From: Spirochaetia bacterium UBA2205
Lineage (GTDB): Bacteria > Spirochaetota > UBA4802 > UB4802
Assembly (NCBI GenBank): GCA_002328585.1
Contig: DCUV01000008.1
Coordinates: forward strand, 91,483-126,036
DNA: 34,554 nucleotides
Reading direction: 5' to 3'
Position numbers and translations under genes: made by a program
Part shown: positions 1 to 8,741 of the stretch, in pieces
Layout of the letters: every line of letters begins with the position of its first letter
How positions within the stretch are numbered: the stretch's first letter is position 1
The notes under the pieces: model-generated
Seen by the model: only the letters and a program-made list of their open reading frames with translations
Database searches by the model: none
What the model was told of the DNA's origin: nothing

Positions 1-1353
1 AAAAACATTATAATTGAAGAAGACAAGGCCAAAGGAGTTTTTTTTGAATTTGCAGAAGTTTTAAAAAAAGCAGGAGTTGATCTATCCATTGTTGAAATAA
101 TGGATATGATGAATGCAATTTCACATATATCAATTCTGGAAAAAGAAATTTTTAAACAAACATTAGCTACCACTCTTATTAAAGATTATACTGATATTCC
201 TGTTTTTAATCAATGTTTTGAACAATTTTTTGAGCGAAAAAAGGGAAATGATTCTTTATTGGATATCTACACTCTGCATGCGCATTCTGAAGATTTTATT
301 TTTACACCGGAAGAAACATCGCTGCTCAATTCATTAATTGACAATTTTTTAGAATCACATCCTCAATCATTTTTTAAAAAATCAAACGAGTATCTTACAA
401 AAATTTTCATTGATGAAGAACTATCATCTGAATCTGGCGGTGCTGTGGGATTGTCGTTGTTTAACAAGCGCTCCCAATTCGCATCTGCTGGTGCCGATGA
501 TTCTGATTATCAGGAACTATCGCCCCAACTATTTGAAGTCATTATGGGTATGATTAGAAAACGCATGTTTGAGCGAACCATGGGCAGTGCTATAAAACAG
601 CGTGAGGATTATCTTTTAAATAAATACATATATCAGCTAAAACCTGATGAAATAAAAGAGATGCGAGAATTAATAAAGCGATTTGGCCAGAAGATGAAAA
701 ACAGGATATCATTACGAAAAAAAAGGGTAAAGCGAGGAAACTTTGATATAAAAAAAACCCTGCGCAGGAATCTTCAATACGGTGGCGTTCCATTTAAAAT
801 TTTTCAAAGGGATAGGAAAATTGACAGGCCTCAACTTGTAGTCATGTGCGATATTTCAAGTTCGGTTAACCAATATTCAAGATTTATGTTACTGTTGACG
901 TATACGTTGCAGTCGCTTTTTGCAAAGGTACGTTCATTTGCATTTATCAGTAACCTTGTTGAAATTACCGACTTGTTCCGGGAAATGGATCCGGAACGAG
1001 CATTAAACTCAATATTCAGCGATACCAATTTTACCTACGGTTGGGGCAGTAATTACGGTAACAGCTTTAATCAGTTTATTCAAAATTACAGCGATGCACT
1101 TACCAGCAAAACAACTGTTTTAGTTTTAGGTGATGCTCGTAACAATAATCAGGACCCGGGATTAGATTCATTTATTAAAATGAAAGAGCGATCCCGTAAT
1201 ATATACTGGCTAAATCCTGATAAGCAACATTTGTGGAATTGGAGTGACAGTATAGCTAACGTTTATATTCCCTATTGTTCCGAGATGCGTGAGGTACAAA
1301 ACTTTTTAGACCTGTCACATTTTATTGATACCCTTTTTATACAAAAAAGATAA
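1..1353 (+). CDS. VWA domain protein, CoxE-like (5' end cut by window)
   Basis: The reading frame is open from base 1, so the start lies upstream; the first internal ATG is at base 100, but residues before it continue the same alpha-helical N-terminal region. The C-terminal half is a von Willebrand factor A domain: a MIDAS motif DISSS (Asp codon at 850) follows a hydrophobic strand VVMC, a conserved Thr lies in the DTNFTYGWGSNYG stretch, and the last strand VLVLGDAR carries the expected acidic residue. This arrangement is typical of the CoxE/VWA family, which usually works with a MoxR-type AAA ATPase as a metal-dependent chaperone or cofactor-insertion factor. The MoxR partner would be expected just upstream, outside the window. 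No signal peptide or membrane segment is visible, so it is probably cytoplasmic. Family assignment is fairly sure; the client protein is unknown. Confidence 0.85.
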   Translation, partial: KNIIIEEDKAKGVFFEFAEVLKKAGVDLSIVEIMDMMNAISHISILEKEIFKQTLATTLIKDYTDIPVFNQCFEQFFERKKGNDSLLDIYTLHAHSEDFIFTPEETSLLNSLIDNFLESHPQSFFKKSNEYLTKIFIDEELSSESGGAVGLSLFNKRSQFASAGADDSDYQELSPQLFEVIMGMIRKRMFERTMGSAIKQREDYLLNKYIYQLKPDEIKEMRELIKRFGQKMKNRISLRKKRVKRGNFDIKKTLRRNLQYGGVPFKIFQRDRKIDRPQLVVMCDISSSVNQYSRFMLLLTYTLQSLFAKVRSFAFISNLVEITDLFREMDPERALNSIFSDTNFTYGWGSNYGNSFNQFIQNYSDALTSKTTVLVLGDARNNNQDPGLDSFIKMKERSRNIYWLNPDKQHLWNWSDSIANVYIPYCSEMREVQNFLDLSHFIDTLFIQKR

Positions 1354-1472
1354 GTATCATGGAATACTACTGGTAGATTACTTTATCAATCTATTTGCTT
1401 GACATAAACACAACCATATCAATAAATAGACCAAACATTTCATATAATTATAACAGTGAGCATTATTTAATT

Positions 1473-2543
1473 ATGGAAAACAAGGTACACTTATTAATTA
1501 TTGATGACGAAGATATTATCTTAAAAAGTTGTGAAAGAATTTTACGCAAACGAGAAGATTTAACCATTGACACTGCAACCAATGGCCGAGAGGGACTTGA
1601 AAAGGCTAAGGCAAAAAAATACGATATTGTTATTACCGATCTCAAAATGCCCGTTATGGATGGCATGGAGGTATTAAAGACATTGCGCAAAGAGCAACCA
1701 GATGTCACGGTTATTATATTTACCGGTTTTGCAACTGTTGATACAACCCGTGAAGCCCTGAAATTAGGTGCATTTGACTATATCCCAAAACCCTTTACAC
1801 CTGATGAATTGAGTAATGTTGTTGATAATGCCATCAAAGCGCGTCAAAATAAAGCAGAGGCTGCCATGCTTGATCTTCTGGCGATAGTTTCTCATGAATT
1901 AAAAAGTCCCGTATCTGTAGTTCACACAACGGCTGAAACACTGTATAAAGGATACTTTGGGAATTTATCTCCCGACCAGCAAAAAATCATTGAAACAATA
2001 CTTCGCAACTGTCAGTATTTAGAAGATATTATCCGTAATTACCTGGATTTATCAAAGATGGAATTGGATTCCCTTGAATCTTTTAGTCAGCAGATAGACT
2101 TATATGAAGAAGTTATCAAGCCTATAGTTGAAATGCCGGAAAACACTAATAACATAAAAAACATGAAATTAGAGCTTAACATACAGGTAAAACCAAAAAT
2201 AATGGGGGATGCAAATCTACTAAAGATTGTAGTTACCAATTTAATTAATAATGCAATAAAATATGGTCAGACTAATACTACTATTAACATAGAGTTAACA
2301 CAACAAAATAATGAATATGTCTTCTCAGTATATAATGAAGGTGTGGGAATACCTGAAGAAGATATGGAAAAATTATTTAAGAAGTTTTCACGGTTAAAGC
2401 AAAAAGGCACTGAAGGTATCAAAGGTTCAGGCTTGGGATTGTATATATGCAAATCAATTATTGAGAAACATAAGGGTAAAATCTGGGTTGAATCAGAATA
2501 TGGTAAGTGGGTTAAATTTTCATTTAGTTTGCCATTATCATAA
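1473..2543 (+). CDS. Hybrid response regulator / histidine kinase (REC-HisKA-HATPase)
   Basis: A 356-residue protein from the ATG at 1473. A TTG 78 bases upstream is also in frame, but the added residues do not belong to the domain. Residues 1-120 form a receiver: acidic pair D11/D12, phosphoacceptor D56 in ITDLKMP, T84 and K106. Residues 135-200 form a HisKA dimerisation domain with H141 in VSHELKSP. Residues 240-355 form the ATPase, with N-box NLINNAIKYG, G1 box GVGIPEED and G2 box GSGLGLYI. There is no membrane segment, so this is a soluble kinase that receives phosphate or a signal through its own N-terminal receiver. It lies 119 bp after the VWA gene and 81 bp before the STAS gene, on the same strand. 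Its input kinase and output regulator are not in the window. Confidence 0.93.
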   Translation: MENKVHLLIIDDEDIILKSCERILRKREDLTIDTATNGREGLEKAKAKKYDIVITDLKMPVMDGMEVLKTLRKEQPDVTVIIFTGFATVDTTREALKLGAFDYIPKPFTPDELSNVVDNAIKARQNKAEAAMLDLLAIVSHELKSPVSVVHTTAETLYKGYFGNLSPDQQKIIETILRNCQYLEDIIRNYLDLSKMELDSLESFSQQIDLYEEVIKPIVEMPENTNNIKNMKLELNIQVKPKIMGDANLLKIVVTNLINNAIKYGQTNTTINIELTQQNNEYVFSVYNEGVGIPEEDMEKLFKKFSRLKQKGTEGIKGSGLGLYICKSIIEKHKGKIWVESEYGKWVKFSFSLPLS

Positions 2544-2624
2544 AAATTATGCTTGAAATTAATATTAACCTTTTGTATATTATTCCAGCAAACGAAAAAC
2601 TTAGAACCATTTTGGGAGCTTTTA

Positions 2625-2948
2625 ATGGAGATAGAATTAAAGGATATTGGTGAACATAAAGTTATATCTGTTAGCGGGGAGGTGGATCTTTATAATGTCA
2701 GCGAATTAAAAAAGGCATTATTCAGTGTAACCGATGGTACTTATTCCAGCGTTGTCGTTGATTTAAAAGATGTAAATTACATGGACTCATCCGGTATAGG
2801 TGCACTGGTTGCAGGTCAAAAGAAAATGCGTGCCCATAATGGAAAATTTGCATTGATCAATATTCATGATGATGTATTAAATATACTAAAGTTAGCTACG
2901 CTTGATAGGTTTTTTACCATTTATGAAGATGAAAATGATCTAATTTAA
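2625..2948 (+). CDS. STAS-domain anti-sigma factor antagonist
   Basis: The start is taken at ATG 2625, preceded by GGGAG six bases upstream; an in-frame TTG at 2553 would add 24 residues foreign to the family. The 107-residue product is a single STAS domain of the SpoIIAA/RsbV type. The motif MDSSGIGAL places the likely phosphorylatable serine at residue 56. In this family the unphosphorylated form binds an anti-sigma kinase and frees a sigma factor, and a PP2C phosphatase removes the phosphate. A SpoIIE-type phosphatase gene faces it only 24 bp away on the opposite strand, which makes the two plausible partners. No HATPase-type anti-sigma kinase or sigma factor is encoded nearby. Identification is firm; the regulated target is unknown. 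Confidence 0.92.
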   Translation: MEIELKDIGEHKVISVSGEVDLYNVSELKKALFSVTDGTYSSVVVDLKDVNYMDSSGIGALVAGQKKMRAHNGKFALINIHDDVLNILKLATLDRFFTIYEDENDLI

Positions 2949-2972
2949 GAGATTGTATGTTACATGAAATTT

Positions 2973-4571
2973 TTATTGTGTTCGTTTTAGAACAAGAAGT
3001 GTCATGTCATCATGCTGTGGTACATCACCCCTGAAATTGTCAACATCTTTCACTATTAAATCTGAAAGTTCTTTGGCATTAAGTTGCTTATTGGCAACAA
3101 CCAGATCCTTTAATCTTTTTTGACCATACTCATCTTTGTTAGCATTCCTCATTTCAGTAACGCCATCAGTATACATTATTATAATATCACCAATATTTAA
3201 CAAAACTTTAGCTTGCTTATAGTCAACATCTTCCATAATACCAATTGGTACGCCTTCAAGTTTTGTCAATGTGCATGCATCCAGTGAAGAACGATAACAA
3301 AAAAGTGGACCATGGCCTGCATTTGAAAACGACAGCTCATTATTAGAACGATTATAAATCATAAAAAACAGTGTGGCAAATTTATCTATTGCAAAATCTG
3401 CACTGAGTGAATCATTAATTGCCCGTACAACATCAGCACACTGTACATCCCCCCTCCGTATATATGAAACAAAAACTGTTCTGATCATCACCATAACCAG
3501 TGAAGCAGGAACACCTTTTCCGGACACATCACTGATTAAAGCACCCACCCGGTATTCATCTATGTCAATGTAATCAAAATAATCACCCCCAACACCTTTT
3601 GCAGCACGTGTAAATCCTTTAATTTCGATTCCACTTTTATTATAAAAACCCATTGGATTTAGCCCTTCTTGAATTTCACGAGCTAAATCAATCTGCTCTT
3701 GCATTATACGGCTTTCAATTTCCACCTGTTGAGCAACTTTTAACCTTTGAGTCATTTGATTAAATTCGTTAGCAAGTTTACCTAATTCATCTGAGCTTTC
3801 AATTTCAATTTTATGATCTAAATTACCACCACCAATAATAACAGCTCCTTCGGTCAATTTCTTGATAGGCTTTATAATAACACTTGCAAGAACTATCGAA
3901 CCTACAATTGAGATAACAATAAAGAATGAGCCAATTAATAGGATTGTAATAGTTAATTTTCTGATTTCATTCAATATTATTTCTTCACTGAATCCTAATC
4001 GTACGGTACCTATCCTTACCTTTTGCACTGTATGAAATAGAGGCAATGACAGATCATAAAAATTAACATTTTTTTTATTATCTCTGTATACCACAAGCAA
4101 AGGCTTTTCAAAATCAGTGTTGTTGATAGCTTTGCTGGTTAAATCATCATCAATAATAGTCCCATTCATTTGAGGATCAAAATTTTGAATGATACGTTTA
4201 TTGGTATCTATTACATAAACATAATCAATAAATTCTAAATTCTTAAGATCCTGTACAGCGCCAACTAACGGCAACTCATCTTTCTGGCTTATGGACTCAC
4301 GGGCTATCGCAGCAAGACGTTCAACTTCCCTGTTTGCAAACTGCAAAATTTGTTTCCGTAAAAGTTCGGACTCTTGCTGTATAAAATAGTATGTCATAAC
4401 AGTAATAATACTGCTTACCAGTAAAATAATTGCTAATGAAAATTTTAGTCGCAGGCTAAATCGTACTTCTTTTTTAGTTGTTGCGATTGTATTATTGTTA
4501 TCATCTTTAATATTTTTATTTTTTGATGTTTTCTTATTTTTGTCATTATCTGAAGCTTTTTCTTTTGACAT
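2973..4571 (-). CDS. Membrane HAMP / SpoIIE-type PP2C serine phosphatase
   Basis: The 532 residues run in the order expected for a sensor phosphatase: a Lys/Asn-rich cytoplasmic tail (1-36), a membrane segment (about 43-64), an extracytoplasmic sensor region (65-205), a second membrane segment (206-232), HAMP (about 232-285), a short coiled coil and a PP2C/SpoIIE catalytic domain (about 316-531). Metal-binding aspartates are visible in GGDYFD (D330), ISDVSGKG (D348), YTDGVTE (D469) and HDDMT (D521), so it should be active. It probably dephosphorylates a STAS-type antagonist such as the one encoded opposite at 2625-2948. The start ATG has GGAAGG just upstream and lies 3 bp after the stop of the TPR gene, so the two are co-transcribed. 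The signal sensed by the periplasmic region is unknown. Confidence 0.93.
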   Translation of the reverse strand: MSKEKASDNDKNKKTSKNKNIKDDNNNTIATTKKEVRFSLRLKFSLAIILLVSSIITVMTYYFIQQESELLRKQILQFANREVERLAAIARESISQKDELPLVGAVQDLKNLEFIDYVYVIDTNKRIIQNFDPQMNGTIIDDDLTSKAINNTDFEKPLLVVYRDNKKNVNFYDLSLPLFHTVQKVRIGTVRLGFSEEIILNEIRKLTITILLIGSFFIVISIVGSIVLASVIIKPIKKLTEGAVIIGGGNLDHKIEIESSDELGKLANEFNQMTQRLKVAQQVEIESRIMQEQIDLAREIQEGLNPMGFYNKSGIEIKGFTRAAKGVGGDYFDYIDIDEYRVGALISDVSGKGVPASLVMVMIRTVFVSYIRRGDVQCADVVRAINDSLSADFAIDKFATLFFMIYNRSNNELSFSNAGHGPLFCYRSSLDACTLTKLEGVPIGIMEDVDYKQAKVLLNIGDIIIMYTDGVTEMRNANKDEYGQKRLKDLVVANKQLNAKELSDLIVKDVDNFRGDVPQHDDMTLLVLKRTQ

Positions 4572-4574
4572 CGT

Positions 4575-6524
4575 TTACCTTCCTAAAAGAATTAAGCATT
4601 TTTTAATATTATTTTTTGCTTTTTCATGATCTGGATCTATGGCAAGTACTTTCCTCCATTCGGTAATTGCCAGATCAAACTGATTATTAGTATAATAATT
4701 AATACCCTTAAAATAGTATTCTCTTATTAATTCTTGTTGTCGGGGTGTTAATTTTTTACCCTGAACCTGTTCTGCAACCCGGAATCGCAATTGCGATTCT
4801 ATTTTATTAATAATGATAGCTACCTGTATATTATCGGGATATTTATTATTAATAATCTTAAATTCTGCCAATGCCTTTTCCAGATTATTTTTTCCACCCT
4901 GCTGATATAATTGAAGTGCCACATTATATCGTTGCCTGAAATCTATATCAGTAACCTCACCACCCGTTTTTCTTTTTCCAACTTTTGATTGTGTTATCAA
5001 ATTTTGTATTTCTGGATATTGTGGATCGATAGTTGCAATTAAATCAAATTTTTTAAATGCCTCATTATACTTTTTATCAGCTAATAATTTATTTCCATCA
5101 TTAACAATTTTTTCGGCAAATTTTTGGAATGACTCAGGATTTTTAGCTAAGTCGCATCTTAATAAATATTCAGTTGCCATTCTATTCTGCGGGAATAGGT
5201 TTAATATCTTCACCCACTGCTCTCTTGACTCTGCAATATTGCCCTGATTATACAGTCTTTTACCAGATTCTATTAATGGTTGAACAATTGAGTAATAGGG
5301 GTTATTTTCATTGATTATTTCTTCTTCCTCAACCCTCAGCGCATCCAGTGCAGTAGAAAGATATCGCCTTGCAAGCTCGTTCTTTGGATCCAATGTTAAT
5401 GTAGCTTGAAAAGCACTAACAGCATCCCTATATCTCCCTTCGGTTAATGATATTAAACCTTCCTGAAAAGTTTTATCAATTTGCTGTAATCTAAGCAATC
5501 TCTGACGTTCTTCCCATTCCTTCTTTAATTGTGGAATAGATTCAAGCAATGCACGAGCATCTTTATAATTATCAATAAGCACTAATGCATTTTCTAGATT
5601 ATCCTGAGCCTGAGTAAACTCGTAGGTTTTTAGATTGTTAACTCCGGCAATATAGAACTGTTCTGCCTGCAAACGACGTTGCTCGTAAGTACGTTTTTCA
5701 TCCAGTATGTCTTCAATTTTTGCAATATAATCTTTTGCTACCCTGTTTTTTTCATCAAGCTTTAATACCTGTACAAATTCATTGCGTGAATCAATATATT
5801 TTTCCTGTTTAAAGAATTCTTCTCCCGTAGCTATCAGAGCCATAATTTTTTCAAATTTTAACCTGTTGTTTATTGCTAATTCAGCCTGGCGTTTGCCTTC
5901 ACCAGCAACAGCATCAAGTGGTACCAGACGTAACATTTCATCCCATACTTTGATAGCATCTTCATATCTTTTTTCATTCATTAATATTTGAGCTTCGCTT
6001 AATAAAGCATAATATTTTTTCTTTATTTCTTCTGATAAACGTTTTTTTGCTAATTCAAGTTTAATTTCATCACTAAGTAATTTAAGTTCATCCTTTAAAA
6101 TCTGTAGTTCGGGGTCATTAGGGTCTAAACGATATGCAACAATAAAATGTTCGATAGCAATATTGGAATTATTTTTTGCAGCGTCAATATCCTCCGGTAA
6201 TACTTTCCGTGATAACCGGTAATATAATTTAGCCTTCTGGAATGAAATATCCTTTTTATGTTTTTCTTCATAAACTAGCTCAATATTTCGCTGAGCATCT
6301 TCATTGTTTGGATCAATTTCCAGGATTTTTAACCATTCAATAATTGCCTTTGTAAGATCTTTTTTATTATAGTATTCTATAGCCTGTTTATTATAATTAT
6401 CTATTAGTTGTTTATTCTGGACTTGTGGCTTGATAGAAGTTGCTGTTAAAAAAGAAATAACTATTACAATAAAAGCTATAATGATTTTTTCTTTTTTCAC
6501 CTGTATGTTAAAAATATTTATCAT
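4575..6524 (-). CDS. Membrane-anchored TPR repeat protein
   Basis: The 649-residue protein begins with a hydrophobic segment (about residues 13-30) that can act as a signal anchor, followed by many tetratricopeptide-type helical pairs with the pattern of a conserved small residue and closing Pro, for example AIIEWLKILEIDPNNEDA near 41, AVSAFQATLTLDPKNELA in the middle and AITEWRKVLAIDPDHEKA at the C-terminus. TPR arrays hold protein complexes together; nothing catalytic is visible. It sits between a small lipoprotein gene (9 bp gap) and the PP2C phosphatase gene (3 bp gap), so it may scaffold or transmit the signal to the phosphatase in the envelope. That role is inference. Similar TPR protein and phosphatase neighbours are what one would expect of spirochaete-like genomes, but I cannot test this here. 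Confidence 0.85.
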   Translation of the reverse strand: MINIFNIQVKKEKIIIAFIVIVISFLTATSIKPQVQNKQLIDNYNKQAIEYYNKKDLTKAIIEWLKILEIDPNNEDAQRNIELVYEEKHKKDISFQKAKLYYRLSRKVLPEDIDAAKNNSNIAIEHFIVAYRLDPNDPELQILKDELKLLSDEIKLELAKKRLSEEIKKKYYALLSEAQILMNEKRYEDAIKVWDEMLRLVPLDAVAGEGKRQAELAINNRLKFEKIMALIATGEEFFKQEKYIDSRNEFVQVLKLDEKNRVAKDYIAKIEDILDEKRTYEQRRLQAEQFYIAGVNNLKTYEFTQAQDNLENALVLIDNYKDARALLESIPQLKKEWEERQRLLRLQQIDKTFQEGLISLTEGRYRDAVSAFQATLTLDPKNELARRYLSTALDALRVEEEEIINENNPYYSIVQPLIESGKRLYNQGNIAESREQWVKILNLFPQNRMATEYLLRCDLAKNPESFQKFAEKIVNDGNKLLADKKYNEAFKKFDLIATIDPQYPEIQNLITQSKVGKRKTGGEVTDIDFRQRYNVALQLYQQGGKNNLEKALAEFKIINNKYPDNIQVAIIINKIESQLRFRVAEQVQGKKLTPRQQELIREYYFKGINYYTNNQFDLAITEWRKVLAIDPDHEKAKNNIKKCLILLGR

Positions 6525-6533
6525 TGGATATTA

Positions 6534-6977
6534 TTATTGATGAATAAGCGTCCTGTTTGATAATAACCAGCCTTTTTCTTTTTTTGTCCCGGTGGCATAG
6601 CGAATTAACTTAATATCGCCATTCACTACCTGTCCACCTTTACCGCTCTGGCGGTTAATGATTGTTGCAATAAACTTTACATTTTTAAATTCGTAAGGTT
6701 TACCATCACTATCTGTGCCATTGTGCAGTTTATCATCCACTTCAACGACCTGAATATTTGTAATATAATAGTTTTGATACATTACATGAAATGTATTGCT
6801 ATCTTTAGGATAAGCTTCTAACTTAGTGTATTCTGTATAATTAAGATACCTGACTGAATTTGCCCATCGGTTCAACAGATTTTCAATATCTGAGTAATCC
6901 CTTTGGTTTGAACATGAAAACAACATAAAAGATACCAGCATACATAATGATACCCCAAACATTTTTTTTGTTATCAT
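6534..6977 (-). CDS. Small lipoprotein, possibly NTF2-like
   Basis: The ATG at 6977 is chosen because GGGGG lies six bases before it; a TTG one codon upstream is also in frame. The 147-residue product starts with a lipoprotein signal ending in the lipobox LFSC, giving Cys22 as the lipidated residue. The mature part is about 125 residues and opens with a helix containing ENLLNRWANSVRYLNYTEY, followed by alternating strands; this resembles the NTF2/SnoaL-like fold, but the match is by eye only. It is the first gene of the lipoprotein-TPR-phosphatase operon and could be the envelope sensor part of that system. Function is unknown. Confidence 0.72.
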   Translation of the reverse strand: MITKKMFGVSLCMLVSFMLFSCSNQRDYSDIENLLNRWANSVRYLNYTEYTKLEAYPKDSNTFHVMYQNYYITNIQVVEVDDKLHNGTDSDGKPYEFKNVKFIATIINRQSGKGGQVVNGDIKLIRYATGTKKEKGWLLSNRTLIHQ

Positions 6978-7028
6978 CAAAATCCCCCGAAAACAAAATA
7001 GTTACTACTATTAACAATATCGCAATTT

Positions 7029-7592
7029 TTATTCCTTTTCACTGAATACAATTGCAGAAAATTTTTCTATTTTTGTGTTATTCCATTTCCATGCATCAGA
7101 AGGCAATCCTGCTTTATAACATGTATGCTCCAAAAATGTTTTAACGTCCCATCCATATTCAGTTGCTACCTGTGGCAGCAGTAAACCTGAGCGGAATCCA
7201 CTGCTTATAATAAGTCCATCTCTCCCAATAACTATCTCTGAAATATCATTAACTGGTTCGATAGGAGTAAGTATGGAAATTTCAATATCAATTTTATCAA
7301 GTTCACTTTTTGTTAAAGGTTCAAAACGCGGATCTTCAAAAGCTGATGCCTTAGCCATGTCAACTACTGCTTCTGGAATTGTCTTAATTCCTTTAACATA
7401 GCCTATGCAACCACGTAAAGCACCGTTTTTATGCAGTGTAACAAAAGCACCACATTTTTGCTTAAAAACTTCATCGTTAAATTCATTGTTGAAATCTACT
7501 TTTGGCAGCGTTCTTTTGTTTAAATACTCTTCAATGGTTTTGCGCGCTAATGTAAGCAATTTTATCTTTTGTTCATCATTGAGTACTATCAT
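7029..7592 (-). CDS. amrA: AMMECR1 domain protein (AmmeMemoRadiSam system protein A)
   Basis: The 187-residue protein is a single AMMECR1 domain of normal length. The family signature LRGCIG is at residues 59-64, preceded by GAFVTLHKNG, and the conserved block DPRFEPLTKSELD, then IEISILTP, follows at about 87-110. GLIISSGFRSGLLLPQVATE is the usual glycine-rich C-terminal region. A purine-rich site (AAGGGAAAAG) lies just before the ATG. The gene follows the MEMO gene on the same strand (79 bp gap). These two families and a radical SAM enzyme recur together in bacteria and archaea, but the reaction they carry out is not settled. No signal peptide is visible, so this copy is cytoplasmic, unlike the fused copy at 13841. 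The radical SAM partner is not adjacent here. Confidence 0.93.
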   Translation of the reverse strand: MIVLNDEQKIKLLTLARKTIEEYLNKRTLPKVDFNNEFNDEVFKQKCGAFVTLHKNGALRGCIGYVKGIKTIPEAVVDMAKASAFEDPRFEPLTKSELDKIDIEISILTPIEPVNDISEIVIGRDGLIISSGFRSGLLLPQVATEYGWDVKTFLEHTCYKAGLPSDAWKWNNTKIEKFSAIVFSEKE

Positions 7593-7671
7593 AATCTTTT
7601 CCCTTATAAAAAATATTTACTTTGATGGAGGCTTTCATTAGTATTATCAACAGTTATTGCCCCATCCATTA

Positions 7672-8490
7672 TCATTGCACAAATGCAGCAGAAAGATAAC
7701 CAACCACCTCATTTTTAGGACCTGCAGTATCACCGGAATTAGCATAATGCAGTATTTCCACCTTTGTAGCCCCAAGTTGTTTTGAAGCAATCATGCCCGC
7801 CAATACCGGACCTTCACCGCAGGCTTGCGCTTTATCGCTCCGCAAGGCTTCATACAGATATAGTTCGTCAAATTTTCTAAGTGTTTCAATAAAATGTGAA
7901 TCAATTTTTTTTGCAATATCATAGTGGTAATAATGTGATAAATCCGTTGAAAGAATAATGACAAATCTTCGCTGTTCATTTTGTAATGCTTTAGCAATCT
8001 CGCTGCCAATTTCTTTGCATGTGGTAAAATCAATTGTCCCTATAATAATTGGTACTAAAACAAATTGTGGCAATACCACCTGTAAAAAAGGAAGCTGAAC
8101 TTCTAATGAATGTTCGTATTGATGGACCTCTTTTATTTCCTGAAATACATTGTTTTGTAAAAGCTTCCGGGCTATAGTTTCGTCAATCTGGACCTCTCCT
8201 AATGGAGTTTGATATATTCCTGATGAAACAACTGAAGCACCATTAAAACGCACTCTGTGTGATGGAGCCAATAGTATAACAACATCCACAGGTTTGTCTT
8301 TAAGCTGTGCATATGAATATGCTGCAACAGGACCAGAATAGATATAACCTGCATGGGGCGATATGAATGCTACAGGTTTGTCAAGAGAAACGATTTTTGC
8401 ATTTGCAATATATCGCTGAATATCATTTTTTAATTTATCAGGGTTTGCTGGATAAAATGAACCTGCAAATCCCGCCTGTCTTATCCACAT
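7672..8490 (-). CDS. amrB: MEMO family protein (AmmeMemoRadiSam system protein B)
   Basis: The start is placed at the ATG at 8490, which has a strong site (GGGAGGTG, 8495-8502) in front; an ATG five codons upstream lies before that site and is unlikely. The 272 residues form a complete MEMO domain: H46 in ISPHAGYIYSG, H78 in LAPSHRVRFNG, EHSLEVQLPFLQ near 126-137, STDLSHYYHY near 181-190 and C224 in ACGEGPVLAG. These correspond to the His/His/Cys metal-binding residues of human MEMO1. The fold is related to extradiol dioxygenases, but enzymatic activity for bacterial members is not established. The protein lacks a signal peptide. It is the first gene of a two-gene unit with AMMECR1. A paralogous MEMO domain lies 5 kb away on the other strand, fused to AMMECR1. 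Confidence 0.93.
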   Translation of the reverse strand: MWIRQAGFAGSFYPANPDKLKNDIQRYIANAKIVSLDKPVAFISPHAGYIYSGPVAAYSYAQLKDKPVDVVILLAPSHRVRFNGASVVSSGIYQTPLGEVQIDETIARKLLQNNVFQEIKEVHQYEHSLEVQLPFLQVVLPQFVLVPIIIGTIDFTTCKEIGSEIAKALQNEQRRFVIILSTDLSHYYHYDIAKKIDSHFIETLRKFDELYLYEALRSDKAQACGEGPVLAGMIASKQLGATKVEILHYANSGDTAGPKNEVVGYLSAAFVQ

Positions 8491-8620
8491 GCAGCACCTC
8501 CCCATGAAAATTTTAACATGAAATTAAACTCATTTACTATTTACAACCTATAACCAATAAAAATAATTGTTGTTATTAATATAATAAAACACTTCTCAGT
8601 TTGCAAGCTTATTTACAATT

Positions 8621-8665
8621 AACTATCTATATAATAACTATCGATATAATAACTATCGATATAAA
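8621..8665. repeat. Three tandem copies of a 15-bp unit
   Basis: AACTATCTATATAAT, AACTATCGATATAAT and AACTATCGATATAAA follow each other without a gap in the space between the TonB receptor gene and the MEMO gene. The unit begins with AACTATC, the core of the nonamer AACTATCGC that is scattered through the whole window. It lies just downstream of a rho-independent terminator for the receptor gene and upstream of the MEMO start, so it could be a regulator array or simple slippage. Confidence 0.85.
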
Positions 8666-8693
8666 AAAATTGGGATGCTCTGGTCTGCATCCC
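8664..8693 (-). terminator. Rho-independent terminator of the TonB receptor gene
   Basis: GGGATGC (8672-8678) and GCATCCC (8687-8693) form a perfect 7-bp stem with an 8-base loop. On the minus strand the stem is followed by AATTTTTTTAT, a strong U-tract, so it terminates the transcript of the receptor gene that ends about 50 bases before. Confidence 0.85.
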
Positions 8694-8741
8694 TTTATAA
8701 TGGTGGTATAAATTATATTGATTTATTGATTCACTTTAATA

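Noticed and set aside
7920..8033. Minus-strand frame inside the MEMO gene
   Set aside because: It is the MEMO gene read in another frame; the MEMO frame has all the family motifs.
8621..8665. Possible CRISPR array
   Set aside because: The 15-bp units are directly adjacent without spacers and no cas gene is present.
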